64,000 nt of DNA from Aneurinibacillus sp. REN35 (GTDB lineage: Bacteria; Bacillota; Bacilli; Aneurinibacillales; Aneurinibacillaceae): assembly GCF_041379945.2 (NCBI RefSeq), contig NZ_JBFTXJ020000005.1, forward strand, positions 186,001 through 250,000. The letters are read 5' to 3'. A model generated the notes under the pieces. It saw only the letters and a program-made list of their open reading frames with translations, searched no databases and was not told the origin of the DNA. Positions 35,993 through 44,582 of the stretch are shown here, in pieces (within the stretch, counting starts at the first letter, position 1; each line of letters opens with the position of its first letter). A program made the position numbers and the translations under genes.

Positions 35993-37429
35993 ATGACACA
36001 ACATTATACGCGGATTCAACGCACAGCCGATACAGCTTTTTCTTCCGGAATCGATTTACAGCTCCCAGCTTCCTTTGCCAAAGCTTACGGGATTTCCGGC
36101 ACACGCTCACTTGAACTCGTCTATGGCCTGCAGAAAGCTGTGGTAGACTTCGAGGTCGCTGCTACCAGTTCAGCGATACGTATCCGGGATTCCCTGGCAC
36201 GCAGGCTTCATCTGCTCGATGATGATCTGACGTACGGTTTTCATTTTCACCCCGAGACCCGAACATTGTTAGTCGGCCCACTAGTCGGCGCTCTCATTTA
36301 TCGAATGTCTCCTACAGAAGAAGGACCGTTCGGCAGCATTACCAATTTCTGCAGAGAGCTGACGGAAGCTTGCCGAAAACGGGGCGGGCTCGGCTTTATC
36401 TTCACGCTTGAACAAGTGTCCCAGGAAAATGACACCGTGGAGGGCTGGACTTACCGCAACCAGCAGTGGATCAGACGATATTTCCCCCTTCCCAAATGCA
36501 TCTATAATCGAATTGGATCACGCCGAATTGAAGAAAAAGCCGACACACAGGAGAGGATTTCAATACTAAAAGAAAAAGGCGCGCTGTTCTTCAATGAGCA
36601 ATTCCTCGACAAATGGCAGATTTACCAGCGGTTGTCTCTTCTTCCGGAGGCAGCATCCTTTTCTCCTTATACCGAACTTTATAAGGGTGCTGCATCCTTG
36701 ACTGACATCTTACAGCATTATCCTTATCTGTATTTGAAGCCGTCTAGCGGAAGCCTCGGTCGCGGCATCATCCGCATTGTACGCACGAAAGACGGCTATG
36801 TCTGTCAATATGATTCATTGAACGGTACGGTTACGCGCCGCTATGCTACGTTCGGTCCAATGCATCAGATGCTGCGCTCCCGCATCGGAAAACAGCCTTA
36901 TTTAATGCAGCAGGGTCTGCATCTTGTCAAGCTTCGCGGGGGAATTGTCGATTTTCGGGCACTTGTGCAAAAAAACAAACAGGGGGAATGGAGCATCACT
37001 TCTATCGTAGGGCGCAGCGCACCGACCAGCAGCAGCATTGTTTCTAATGTAGCGCGCGGCGGCACCATGCTGTCTCTACAACGGACACTAACGGCAGTAG
37101 GGTTTCCGCCGATTGCCTGCAAGACAATCGCCGCTTCCGTCCGAGAGCATGCGCTTCTGATTGCCCGTCTCTTTGAACAATCGATAGAAGGCCATTATGC
37201 TGAACTTGGGATTGACCTTGGCATCGACAAAAACGGAAAAGTATGGCTCCTTGAGATTAACTCCAAGCCCTCTAAAACAAACAATGCATTGGCGAATGCC
37301 AGCAAAGGGCCGCGTCCTTCTGTCATTCGACTGGTTGACTACTGTTTTTGGCGCAGCGGCTATCAAGCTGCCGCCGTGCAAAAAACTCCGAAAATCAAGC
37401 GTCGTACAAGAAGGAGGTCATCACCATGA
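35993..37429 (+). CDS. YheD-like ATP-grasp protein (copy 1, long form)
   Basis: 478 residues, YheC/YheD family of ATP-grasp proteins, associated with the spore coat in B. subtilis. An N-terminal extension (about 1-100) is followed by the family region: YRNQQWIRRYFPLPKCIYNR (about 150), an ATP-grasp lysine loop KPSSGSLGRGIIRI (about 253), VDFRALVQKN (about 319) and the metal-binding ELGIDLGIDKNGKVWLLE with INSKP (about 402-420). The length is close to YheD (453). GGAAGGAGGGGG precedes the start. First of five overlapping genes; the reaction is unknown. Confidence 0.85.
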   Translation: MTQHYTRIQRTADTAFSSGIDLQLPASFAKAYGISGTRSLELVYGLQKAVVDFEVAATSSAIRIRDSLARRLHLLDDDLTYGFHFHPETRTLLVGPLVGALIYRMSPTEEGPFGSITNFCRELTEACRKRGGLGFIFTLEQVSQENDTVEGWTYRNQQWIRRYFPLPKCIYNRIGSRRIEEKADTQERISILKEKGALFFNEQFLDKWQIYQRLSLLPEAASFSPYTELYKGAASLTDILQHYPYLYLKPSSGSLGRGIIRIVRTKDGYVCQYDSLNGTVTRRYATFGPMHQMLRSRIGKQPYLMQQGLHLVKLRGGIVDFRALVQKNKQGEWSITSIVGRSAPTSSSIVSNVARGGTMLSLQRTLTAVGFPPIACKTIAASVREHALLIARLFEQSIEGHYAELGIDLGIDKNGKVWLLEINSKPSKTNNALANASKGPRPSVIRLVDYCFWRSGYQAAAVQKTPKIKRRTRRRSSP

Positions 37430-38538
37430 AAAAAAGGGGATCGGGCTATTTAGCCATCTTGGCCACTCCGAGCGCGAAATATAAACCCTTTCCGGAAAAA
37501 TCTTTTTATGCGTTTATGACTCAAGCGGGGAGACGTATCGGGCTGCCCGTCTATGTTATTTTACCTACACATATTAATTTTGCGACCAAAACCGTCGTCG
37601 CATATCGGTATACCCCCGAAAAAACATGGGTACGAGTTCGCATGCCATTTCCGGCAATGGTATATGATCGGCTATCCAATCGCGCAAAATACGCCAAACA
37701 AATAAAAGGCCTAAAAGAAGAACCTTCCATTACATTTCTCGGACATGTGTTGGGCGATAAGCTCAAAAACCATAATCATTTGATTCAACACCCCGAGATT
37801 GCCGCCCATATGCCGCCTACAGAACTGATTACATCCATGCAGGTTGTAAAGACCCTGCTCGATCAATATGACTCCGTAATTGTAAAGCCGATGCGCAATT
37901 CACTTGGAATCGGAGTCATGAAGATTACCTCCAACGATCGACTGCATCGTGTAGAAGGACGGGATTTCAAAAACAAAATCTTTCACCGGGTTTTCCCTAA
38001 CCGCAATGCCCTTCTCTTATGGCTTCGCAATCAATTTACCGCAAAAATGATTGCCCAGCCTTATCTTACACTTCATACTCCTGAAGGTGTTCCTTTTGAT
38101 ATACGGGTGCTCGTACAAAAAAACGGAAAAGGCGAATGGAAGGAAACCGGTCGGGCCATTCGGGCGGGCGTGCCTGAAGGACTTACATCCAACCTATGCG
38201 GAGGCGGAAAAGCACATGAATGCGATGCGTTCCTGCGCCAGCATTTTAGTGAGGAACAGCTTGTCGTTATCTACCAAGACATGGATACGATCATTAAGGA
38301 GCTTCCAGCTTTTCTTGAACACAGACACGGACGCCTCGTTGAACTTGGAATTGACATTGGAATTGATCGTGAGGGAAAGGTGTGGCTCATTGAGGTGAAT
38401 TCCAAGCCAGGGCGCGCATCATTCCGTCGAATTGAAGGCGGCAAATATTATCGTGATGTACGGCTCAATCCTCTTCGCTATGCACACTATCTGGCAAAAC
38501 ATATAGGAGATGGACGGCAAGGGTCGGTGACAATATGA
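37426..38538 (+). CDS. YheC-like ATP-grasp protein (copy 2, short form)
   Basis: 370 residues, close in length to YheC (363). It has the same core: VYDRLSNRAKYAKQ, KPMRNSLGIGVMKI (about 146), FDIRVLVQKNGKGEW (about 223) and ELGIDIGIDREGKVWLIEVN (about 306). It lacks the long N-terminal part of copies 1 and 3. ATG at 37426 overlaps the stop of copy 1 (ATGA) and follows AAGGAGGT inside that gene. An earlier in-frame start at 37348 is rejected for this reason. Confidence 0.85.
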   Translation: MKKRGSGYLAILATPSAKYKPFPEKSFYAFMTQAGRRIGLPVYVILPTHINFATKTVVAYRYTPEKTWVRVRMPFPAMVYDRLSNRAKYAKQIKGLKEEPSITFLGHVLGDKLKNHNHLIQHPEIAAHMPPTELITSMQVVKTLLDQYDSVIVKPMRNSLGIGVMKITSNDRLHRVEGRDFKNKIFHRVFPNRNALLLWLRNQFTAKMIAQPYLTLHTPEGVPFDIRVLVQKNGKGEWKETGRAIRAGVPEGLTSNLCGGGKAHECDAFLRQHFSEEQLVVIYQDMDTIIKELPAFLEHRHGRLVELGIDIGIDREGKVWLIEVNSKPGRASFRRIEGGKYYRDVRLNPLRYAHYLAKHIGDGRQGSVTI

Positions 38539-39857
38539 GCAAACTTGCGACCGGATGGGTGTCGATCCATCCATTGCAGCATACATGGCGGCTCCATCTC
38601 TCTGGAAAAAACACACCACGTGCGCTGCGAACCCGAAAGAAATTAGCCCTGCAATTCGGAACCTGGAAGAAAACGCTGCTTGTCACACATAAGCGGCCTG
38701 AGCCTAATGTTATTAGAGCGAAAGTACGCATTCGCAGGCAAAAGAACCGCTTATCGATCGGTCCTTTCATCGGTATCCTTACCGTAGCAGGCGGTGGACT
38801 CTTCCGGGGAGTACAGAGCAATTTCATTGATATTATTGAAGCGGGCCGGAAATGGGGCGCATTTGTCTATGTTGTACCCATTGAGAATATCAACTGGCAA
38901 TCACGTACCGTACAGGGCTATCTCTTCCACAAAAAAGAAAAGAGATGGATTAAGGAACATCTCCCTCTGCCGCATGTTCTATACAATCGCATTCCCAATC
39001 GAGCCTACGAGGAAAAGGAGCATGTGAAGGCGGCTCTTGAGCAGCTAAGCGAGCTACGTGACATACGATTATACAATCCACAATTCTTCAACAAACAAAA
39101 GCTGTATGCCACACTGCAAAAAGACGCCGACGTAGCGCCGTATCTTCCACAGACCATAACGCTCACAGCAAAAAACGCGCTCTACGAGATGTTGGCAGCC
39201 TATCCATTCGTATATGTTAAGCCGGTTCAAGGCATGGCAGGCCAAGGCATTTATCGCATTCAAAAAAGAGCCGAGGGCGGATTTCTTTTAAAATATCAAC
39301 AGCAGCAAAAGACGATAAGCAAGTCATTTTCTTCAAAAGAAGATATCTGGAAATATATCTCTCCCCGTCTCACACAGCCCTACATCGTACAGCAGGGAAT
39401 CGATCTGGCGACCTTTGAGAACAAGCTTTTTGATATTCGCCTTCTGGCACAAAAAAACGGGCATGGCGTATGGGACGTAACCGGAATAGGAATCCGGCTA
39501 GCCGGTTCCGGTAAAATCACAACACATGTACCATGGGGCGGCTCCGTTCAAGCACCGGAAGACATCCTAATGACCGCATTTCCCCATATCTCACATGAGT
39601 TTATGCTTGCATCCGTACGTCACATGGCTCTCAGCATTGCCCGATCCCTAGAAAAAGAATGGCCTACGCTTGGAGAGGTATCGATGGATATCGGAATCGA
39701 TAAACATGCTAAGATCTGGTTTATCGAGGCCAATGCCAAACCAGGCAAATTCGACGAGCCTCATATCCGCAGGCTGTCCCTTCAACGCATTGTAGAATAC
39801 GCTCAGCACCAAGCAAATTTTAGCGAGCTCGGAGAGAAGCGGTATGCACGTCCATGA
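38535..39857 (+). CDS. YheD-like ATP-grasp protein (copy 3, long form)
   Basis: 440 residues. The N-terminal domain is of the long type (RARKKLALQFGTWKKTLLV near residue 32), then GILTVAGGGLFRGVQ, KPVQGMAGQGIYRI (about 232), FDIRLLAQKNGHGVW and EVSMDIGIDKHAKIWFIEAN (about 381). The second metal motif has Ala in place of the usual Ser in NAKPGK. Its ATG overlaps the stop of copy 2 (ATGA). Confidence 0.85.
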   Translation: MSKLATGWVSIHPLQHTWRLHLSGKNTPRALRTRKKLALQFGTWKKTLLVTHKRPEPNVIRAKVRIRRQKNRLSIGPFIGILTVAGGGLFRGVQSNFIDIIEAGRKWGAFVYVVPIENINWQSRTVQGYLFHKKEKRWIKEHLPLPHVLYNRIPNRAYEEKEHVKAALEQLSELRDIRLYNPQFFNKQKLYATLQKDADVAPYLPQTITLTAKNALYEMLAAYPFVYVKPVQGMAGQGIYRIQKRAEGGFLLKYQQQQKTISKSFSSKEDIWKYISPRLTQPYIVQQGIDLATFENKLFDIRLLAQKNGHGVWDVTGIGIRLAGSGKITTHVPWGGSVQAPEDILMTAFPHISHEFMLASVRHMALSIARSLEKEWPTLGEVSMDIGIDKHAKIWFIEANAKPGKFDEPHIRRLSLQRIVEYAQHQANFSELGEKRYARP

Positions 39858-40308
39858 ACTTTCTCCAACTATCTTTGGACGTACGCGCGACAAATTCATT
39901 CGTTTTGCTCATCATCATGGCAGCCGCCGCATTACAGGGCAGGCAATCCGTTGGCTGCGCGAAGTACCTGAAGATATGTTTATGCAGCAAGGAAATATTA
40001 TCCTTGCTGCTATTCAAAATAAAAAACTGCTCGGACTTCTCGCCGTCTGCGAGTACGGTATAACAGAATCCTTTCTCATTGTTCACAAAGATGCACGACG
40101 TAATGGAGTCGGCAGCTTGTTAACGGCAGAAGGGATCAAGAGAATGGGCAAACTATATGTACGTGTAGCGGCCGACAATGAACCCAGCCTGAAGACTTGT
40201 TTTGCCGTTGGCATGGTGGCCTTCGCCTGTTTTCGCGGCGTTACCGATAAACCGACACTCTGGCTTGCAGCGGGAGATTGGAGCAGAGAAGATGTGGGGA
40301 GCATATGA
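39844..40308 (+). CDS. GNAT family acetyltransferase
   Basis: 154 residues. VHKDARRNGVGSLLTAEGI is the acetyl-CoA-binding loop of GNAT enzymes (R-x-x-G-x-G), preceded by beta strands with LAVCEYGITESFLI, and followed by VRVAADNEPSLKTCFAVGM with the C-terminal motif. It starts 14 bp before the end of copy 3 (GGAGAG upstream) and its stop overlaps the start of copy 4, so it is embedded in the ATP-grasp operon. Acceptor unknown; acetylation of an ATP-grasp product or a coat component is a possibility only. Confidence 0.8.
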   Translation: MHVHELSPTIFGRTRDKFIRFAHHHGSRRITGQAIRWLREVPEDMFMQQGNIILAAIQNKKLLGLLAVCEYGITESFLIVHKDARRNGVGSLLTAEGIKRMGKLYVRVAADNEPSLKTCFAVGMVAFACFRGVTDKPTLWLAAGDWSREDVGSI

Positions 40309-41396
40309 CTATAGATCAACCGCTTATCGGTGTACTTACACACCGCAACAAGGACTTTATTGCCGGGAAAAATTATCTTACCCGCCTGGCCATCGTTGCC
40401 GCAGCCTATCACTGTCAGCTTGTTGCCTACTCTCCGATAGATATAGATGAATCACTCGGTATCGTCAGAGGTTTTTCCTATAACATAAAAGAAAAAATAT
40501 GGAGAAGAACAAAAACACGCTTACCCGATATCGTATACGATCGCTTTAGCAATATGACACCGGATATATTTAAAAAATATGCCGCGTACCGCAGCGCAAG
40601 CCGTCTTACTTACTTAAACAATCGGTTTGCACATAAATGGAATGCGCACCGTTTCTTCCATCGAAATCCAGAGCTTGTACCCTATCTGCCCGATACAGCT
40701 CTTATGCAATCAGGTGCGTTGCAACGAATGACTCGCAAACATCCCACTCTCTACATGAAACCTGTCAACGGCTCCGGCGGAAAAGGAATTATGCGTATTC
40801 GCCGTACCGGAAACACATTTGAGATGATCGGTCGAGACCGCAGCGGATGCATTATCCGCAATAAGATCGGGAGTCTATCCGCAGCGGAACGCTTCCTAAC
40901 TTTATGGTGCCAAAAACAAGGGCGTACATTCATCATTCAGCAGGGACTTGATCTTACCCTCCTCCCTGGAAGTATTTGCGACAGCCGGATTCTCGTACAA
41001 AAGGATGAAGAAGAGAAGTGGAATGTGACAGGAATGGTTGGCAAGAAATCACCAGAGGCCTTTGTCACATCCAATCTGCAAAGCGGAGGACATGCGATTC
41101 CGCTTGAAGAATTACTGGCCTGTCACTTTTCTGCCCATAATACGGAAGAAATTATGAAAGAGATCAAGAATGTTAGTCTTTTGCTGCCCCGGTATATCGA
41201 ATCAAAGTTCGGTCACTTCATAGAATTTGGTATTGATATTGGGATTGATACAAAAGGCCGTATTTGGATTATTGAGGTGAATACCAAGCCAAACCGGGAA
41301 CTATTCCGACTCTCTGGTCAAGAGAAGGTATATCTCAGCGCAATCGAAATGCCTATACGTGTTGCCGCCTCTCGTTTGAATGCGATAAAAAAATGA
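40305..41396 (+). CDS. YheC-like ATP-grasp protein (copy 4, short form)
   Basis: 363 residues, the exact length I recall for YheC. IVYDRFSNMTPDIFKKYA, KPVNGSGGKGIMRI (about 151), CDSRILVQKDEEEKW (about 226) and EFGIDIGIDTKGRIWIIEVN (about 306). Its ATG at 40305 overlaps the stop of the acetyltransferase gene (ATGA); an in-frame TTG at 40278 is rejected. Last gene of the operon, 20 bp before a strong terminator. Confidence 0.85.
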   Translation: MTIDQPLIGVLTHRNKDFIAGKNYLTRLAIVAAAYHCQLVAYSPIDIDESLGIVRGFSYNIKEKIWRRTKTRLPDIVYDRFSNMTPDIFKKYAAYRSASRLTYLNNRFAHKWNAHRFFHRNPELVPYLPDTALMQSGALQRMTRKHPTLYMKPVNGSGGKGIMRIRRTGNTFEMIGRDRSGCIIRNKIGSLSAAERFLTLWCQKQGRTFIIQQGLDLTLLPGSICDSRILVQKDEEEKWNVTGMVGKKSPEAFVTSNLQSGGHAIPLEELLACHFSAHNTEEIMKEIKNVSLLLPRYIESKFGHFIEFGIDIGIDTKGRIWIIEVNTKPNRELFRLSGQEKVYLSAIEMPIRVAASRLNAIKK

Positions 41397-41416
41397 TAAG
41401 ATACTCCTGCATAAAT

Positions 41417-41449
41417 AGCCTTTGTTCTCTGCTTAAGAGAACAAAGGCT
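41417..41449 (+). terminator. Terminator of the ATP-grasp/GNAT operon
   Basis: Perfect 14-bp stem AGCCTTTGTTCTCT/AGAGAACAAAGGCT, 5-nt loop, followed by TTATATCTTTT. Confidence 0.92.
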
Positions 41450-41554
41450 TTATATCTTTTGTCACTGATATACATAATGCGGATGGCTTTCCATTTATCA
41501 CATAATGTTTGGTCTCTATATTTACGTTACCGTATAGACAGCACCAAAAAACAG

Positions 41555-41685
41555 GCCAAATCCGGACTTCATACGAAACCGGAACGGGGGAACCAGGCAT
41601 TCTAGGGGTGAAATCACGCACAACGCGTGGTCGGGGAACCTTTCAACCGAACCCGTCAGCTAACCTCGTCGGCTAGAAGAGAGGG
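41555..41685 (+). ncRNA. Cyclic-di-AMP riboswitch (ydaO/yuaA leader)
   Basis: The leader of the NlpC/P60 gene holds the conserved blocks of this class in order: CGGGGGAACCA, TAGGGGTGAAATC, GGTCGGGGAACCTTTCAACC, then GAACCCGTCAGCTAACCTCG. In this class c-di-AMP normally lowers expression of cell-wall hydrolases and osmolyte transporters. The 3' end lies about 10 bp before the ATG. Both the class and the target type match known cases; limits are approximate. Confidence 0.93.
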
Positions 41686-41694
41686 AGAAACGAG

Positions 41695-42222
41695 ATGAAA
41701 AAAAGAAATAAAGCGTTTACAACCGGAGTGCTTGCAGCAAGCATGTTATTGGGCGGATTGGCTTTTGAACCGGGACAAGCTGAAGCAGCCACTGCGAGCG
41801 CGCAGTTTGGACAAACCATCAGCGTAGCAACTGCTGATCGTGTCATCGACAATATTATCAGCACCGGAAAAAGCCTAGAAGGTGTGGCACAATACAGCCA
41901 TAACTATGTTCCGGGAAAATATATGGATTGCTCACAATTTATGTACTATATCTTCCAAAAGAACAGCATTGATATTCACACGCGTGATGATGATCGCCAA
42001 GTAAACCTTGGAAGCTATGTTCCAAAAAGCCAAATCAAAAAAGGGGATCTTATCTTCTATAGCACAAAGGCAGACAAATGGGATATTACACATGTAAGCA
42101 TGTACATCGGAGACGGTAAAGTTCTTCATATGGCCAATACAAAATCTGATGTCACAATCAGCAATTTGAATAGCTCTTGGCATCAAGATAACTATGTAAC
42201 GGCACGCCGTATCATTAAATAA
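41695..42222 (+). CDS. Secreted NlpC/P60 family cell-wall hydrolase
   Basis: 175 residues. A signal peptide (about 1-32, ending AEAA) precedes an NlpC/P60 domain with the catalytic Cys79 in MDCSQF and His133 in THVSMYIGDG; His145 (VLHM) may complete the site. It should cleave peptide bonds in peptidoglycan outside the cell. No extra wall-binding domain. GGGAGAAACGAG precedes the ATG. Under control of the c-di-AMP riboswitch just upstream. Confidence 0.92.
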   Translation: MKKRNKAFTTGVLAASMLLGGLAFEPGQAEAATASAQFGQTISVATADRVIDNIISTGKSLEGVAQYSHNYVPGKYMDCSQFMYYIFQKNSIDIHTRDDDRQVNLGSYVPKSQIKKGDLIFYSTKADKWDITHVSMYIGDGKVLHMANTKSDVTISNLNSSWHQDNYVTARRIIK

Positions 42223-42235
42223 GCATCATAAAATA

Positions 42236-42277
42236 AAAGCGAGGCTGACCCATAAAAAATGGGAAGGCCCCGCTTTA
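42236..42277 (+). terminator. Terminator of the NlpC/P60 gene
   Basis: Interrupted stem AAAGCGAGGC/GGCCCCGCTTT with an inner CCCAT/ATGGG hairpin. It abuts the stop of the next gene on the minus strand and may serve both. Confidence 0.7.
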
Positions 42278-42278
42278 T

Positions 42279-42929
42279 TCAGGTTGCATGTGCATACCGT
42301 TGAAAATATCCAATGATGTCTTCTATATTCTCTGTAAGCGTCCAGCCTTTTTGTATCAGGATGTTTCTATGTTCACGATGAAAGGGCTCCGCTTCATCAC
42401 GAATCGTTCGCTGCCAATCGGATAGCTTTTTGCGTTCTTCTGTAGAAAGACGCTCTTCAATTGCACTGCAAATAAACGAACGACAAATGCTTGTTTTATA
42501 TTGCGGTGCAAGTCCGCATCCTTTTCCATCGACAAAAAACTGACAAACCGCATATGCCAGACGCTCATCCACCGCTCTATACATTGTGCGCGGAGACTGT
42601 CTTAATTGGTCATACCGCTGCGCAGGAGATTTACTCTCCCCTTCTGCTTGCTTATAGAACAGCGGATGGATTGTAGCACCTGCGACGATCTCATACGCGT
42701 GTACCACATTCATTGGGTTTTCGTATATTTGTTTCAGGAAAAAATCAGTGGCATCTGCCGCAATCATCTTATAGATCTCAAATAAGGTAAATACAGGCTC
42801 ATATGCACAGCAGCCAATATGGAGCAGCTCCGGTGAACGCCGCTGAAAATGCGGCTCCGGACAAGCCCGACATACACCCGAAAGCAGTTGCTTGCTTTTC
42901 TCATCCCACCATAAAGTATTCTCTTCCAT
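42279..42929 (-). CDS. Cysteine-rich protein of unknown function
   Basis: 216 residues. Eight cysteines are placed in two groups: Cys20/Cys23 and Cys40/Cys41, then Cys129, Cys138, Cys149 and Cys154 (CRSFIC). The pattern suggests a zinc or iron-sulfur site, somewhat like YkgJ-type proteins, but I do not recognise the family. No signal peptide or membrane segment. AAGGATGAG precedes the ATG. Single gene, divergent from nhaC. Confidence 0.7.
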   Translation of the reverse strand: MEENTLWWDEKSKQLLSGVCRACPEPHFQRRSPELLHIGCCAYEPVFTLFEIYKMIAADATDFFLKQIYENPMNVVHAYEIVAGATIHPLFYKQAEGESKSPAQRYDQLRQSPRTMYRAVDERLAYAVCQFFVDGKGCGLAPQYKTSICRSFICSAIEERLSTEERKKLSDWQRTIRDEAEPFHREHRNILIQKGWTLTENIEDIIGYFQRYAHAT

Positions 42930-43116
42930 ATTCTCATCCTTACTTACTATACTTTCCTAACGGTGTCTTCTTTCTCTTATACTTTATCGTACAAAACCTT
43001 CATTGAAAATAATACTTTACAAACAAACTATCAATCCTGTATTCTAATGGGGTTACTTTATTACGGAAAAGCGGACAAGCAGTTATGCAATAAATTTTTT
43101 TTGGAGGGAATCGAAC

Positions 43117-44517
43117 GTGCGCGAAGAAACTTCACATCATTTTTTTACCAAAGCCGAAGCATTCGTTACAACGATTATACTGCTTAGCATTATCGGCTTA
43201 TTTATTATTAAGCTAGAAGCGCCGCCCCATGTTCCGCTTCTACTCTGTACGCTTCTGCTCATCCTCATCGGCTTCCTGAAGAAAGCTTCATGGAAAGAGA
43301 TGGAGCAGGGAATCATCGACGGCGTGCGACCCGGCCTTATTCCTATTTTTATTTTTCTTCTAATCGGAGCGCTCATCGGTGTCTGGATGGTGAGCGGCAC
43401 CGTCCCAACAATGATGATGTACGGCTTTACTATTTTATCGGCTGATTACTTTTTGCCTGCTGCGCTTCTGATTGCGGCAATTGTCGGCACTTGTATCGGC
43501 AGCTCGCTTACGACAGCAGCTACGATTGGTGTAGCACTTATGGGGATGGGGAGTGTGATGGGGATCAGTCCAGCGCTTGTAGCAGGTGCTGTTATCTCCG
43601 GTGCTTTTTTCGGTGATAAAATGTCTCCGTTATCTGATACGACGAACCTGGCTCCGACCATTGCACGCATTGATCTATTTACACATATTCGCCATATGAC
43701 ATGGACAACTGTGCCAGCGCTTGTCATTTCTTTGCTTATCTTCTTCTTTATTGGCAGCGGGCAGACGGCGCCCCAGTCTGCCGCCCAAGTAGAGAGCCTG
43801 CGACAAGCTCTGCAAGCGCATAGCGTGATCCATCCGGCTGCACTGATTCCGCCGCTCCTGCTTCTTGTGCTTGCCTTGCGGCGTATTCCCGCTATTCCTA
43901 CATTAATGGCAGGCATCCTATCGGGAATTGTGATTGCTTTCTGGCTGTATCCGGGAATGACAGCAGGACAGATGGCAGCCATTCTGCAGAACGGATTCGT
44001 CTCCAAGTCAGGCATAGAGGCGGTCGACTCGCTGCTTACACGCGGCGGCATGCAGAGCATGATGTTCTCTGTTTCGCTCATTTTCTTATCGCTAAGCATG
44101 GGCGGCTTGCTATACCGCCTGGGCATTATCAATAGATTAATGGAGATGATTCACAGTTTCATCGAAACTCGTGGACGGCTGATCGCTTCCACCGCTCTCT
44201 CCTCCATCGGCATAAATGTACTGCTTGGAGAACAGTATCTATCCATTATTCTGCCTGGAAATGCCTTCGTGCAACAGTATGAGAAGCTTGGACTGGCGCG
44301 CAAGAATCTATCACGTGTGCTCGAAGATGCCGGCACAGTCGTCAATCCGCTTGTACCGTGGAGCGTATGCGGTGTATTCCTTACCGGAGTACTTGGGGTC
44401 TCTACGATGGAATATCTTCCGTTCGCCTTCTTCTGCCTGCTCTCTCCATTGCTGACCCTGGTGCTCGGTTTTACCGGCATCGGTGTACCGAAAGAACAAG
44501 AAGTTCATGTGAAATAA
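43117..44517 (+). CDS. Na+/H+ antiporter, NhaC family
   Basis: 466 residues, about eleven to twelve membrane segments. GTCIGSSLTTAATIGVALMGMG (about 127) and GAFFGDKMSPLSDTTNLAP (about 165) are the NhaC signature. It may exchange sodium for protons, or a dicarboxylate such as malate for lactate, as some NhaC members do. The start is a GTG with GGAGGG 8 nt upstream. Confidence 0.9.
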   Translation: MREETSHHFFTKAEAFVTTIILLSIIGLFIIKLEAPPHVPLLLCTLLLILIGFLKKASWKEMEQGIIDGVRPGLIPIFIFLLIGALIGVWMVSGTVPTMMMYGFTILSADYFLPAALLIAAIVGTCIGSSLTTAATIGVALMGMGSVMGISPALVAGAVISGAFFGDKMSPLSDTTNLAPTIARIDLFTHIRHMTWTTVPALVISLLIFFFIGSGQTAPQSAAQVESLRQALQAHSVIHPAALIPPLLLLVLALRRIPAIPTLMAGILSGIVIAFWLYPGMTAGQMAAILQNGFVSKSGIEAVDSLLTRGGMQSMMFSVSLIFLSLSMGGLLYRLGIINRLMEMIHSFIETRGRLIASTALSSIGINVLLGEQYLSIILPGNAFVQQYEKLGLARKNLSRVLEDAGTVVNPLVPWSVCGVFLTGVLGVSTMEYLPFAFFCLLSPLLTLVLGFTGIGVPKEQEVHVK

Positions 44518-44527
44518 CTCATCTTCC

Positions 44528-44560
44528 GCGTGTAGAGAAACCGATGGTTTTTCTACACGC
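44528..44560 (+). terminator. Terminator of the NhaC-type gene
   Basis: Fifteen-position stem GCGTGTAGAGAAACC/GGTTTTTCTACACGC with one G-T pair and a 3-nt loop, followed by CTTTTATAT. Confidence 0.85.
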
Positions 44561-44582
44561 CTTTTATATCCTGGCAATTTTC

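Noticed and set aside
41393-41605. Small open frame over the terminator and riboswitch region
   Set aside because: It crosses a strong terminator hairpin and the conserved riboswitch; no ribosome binding site.
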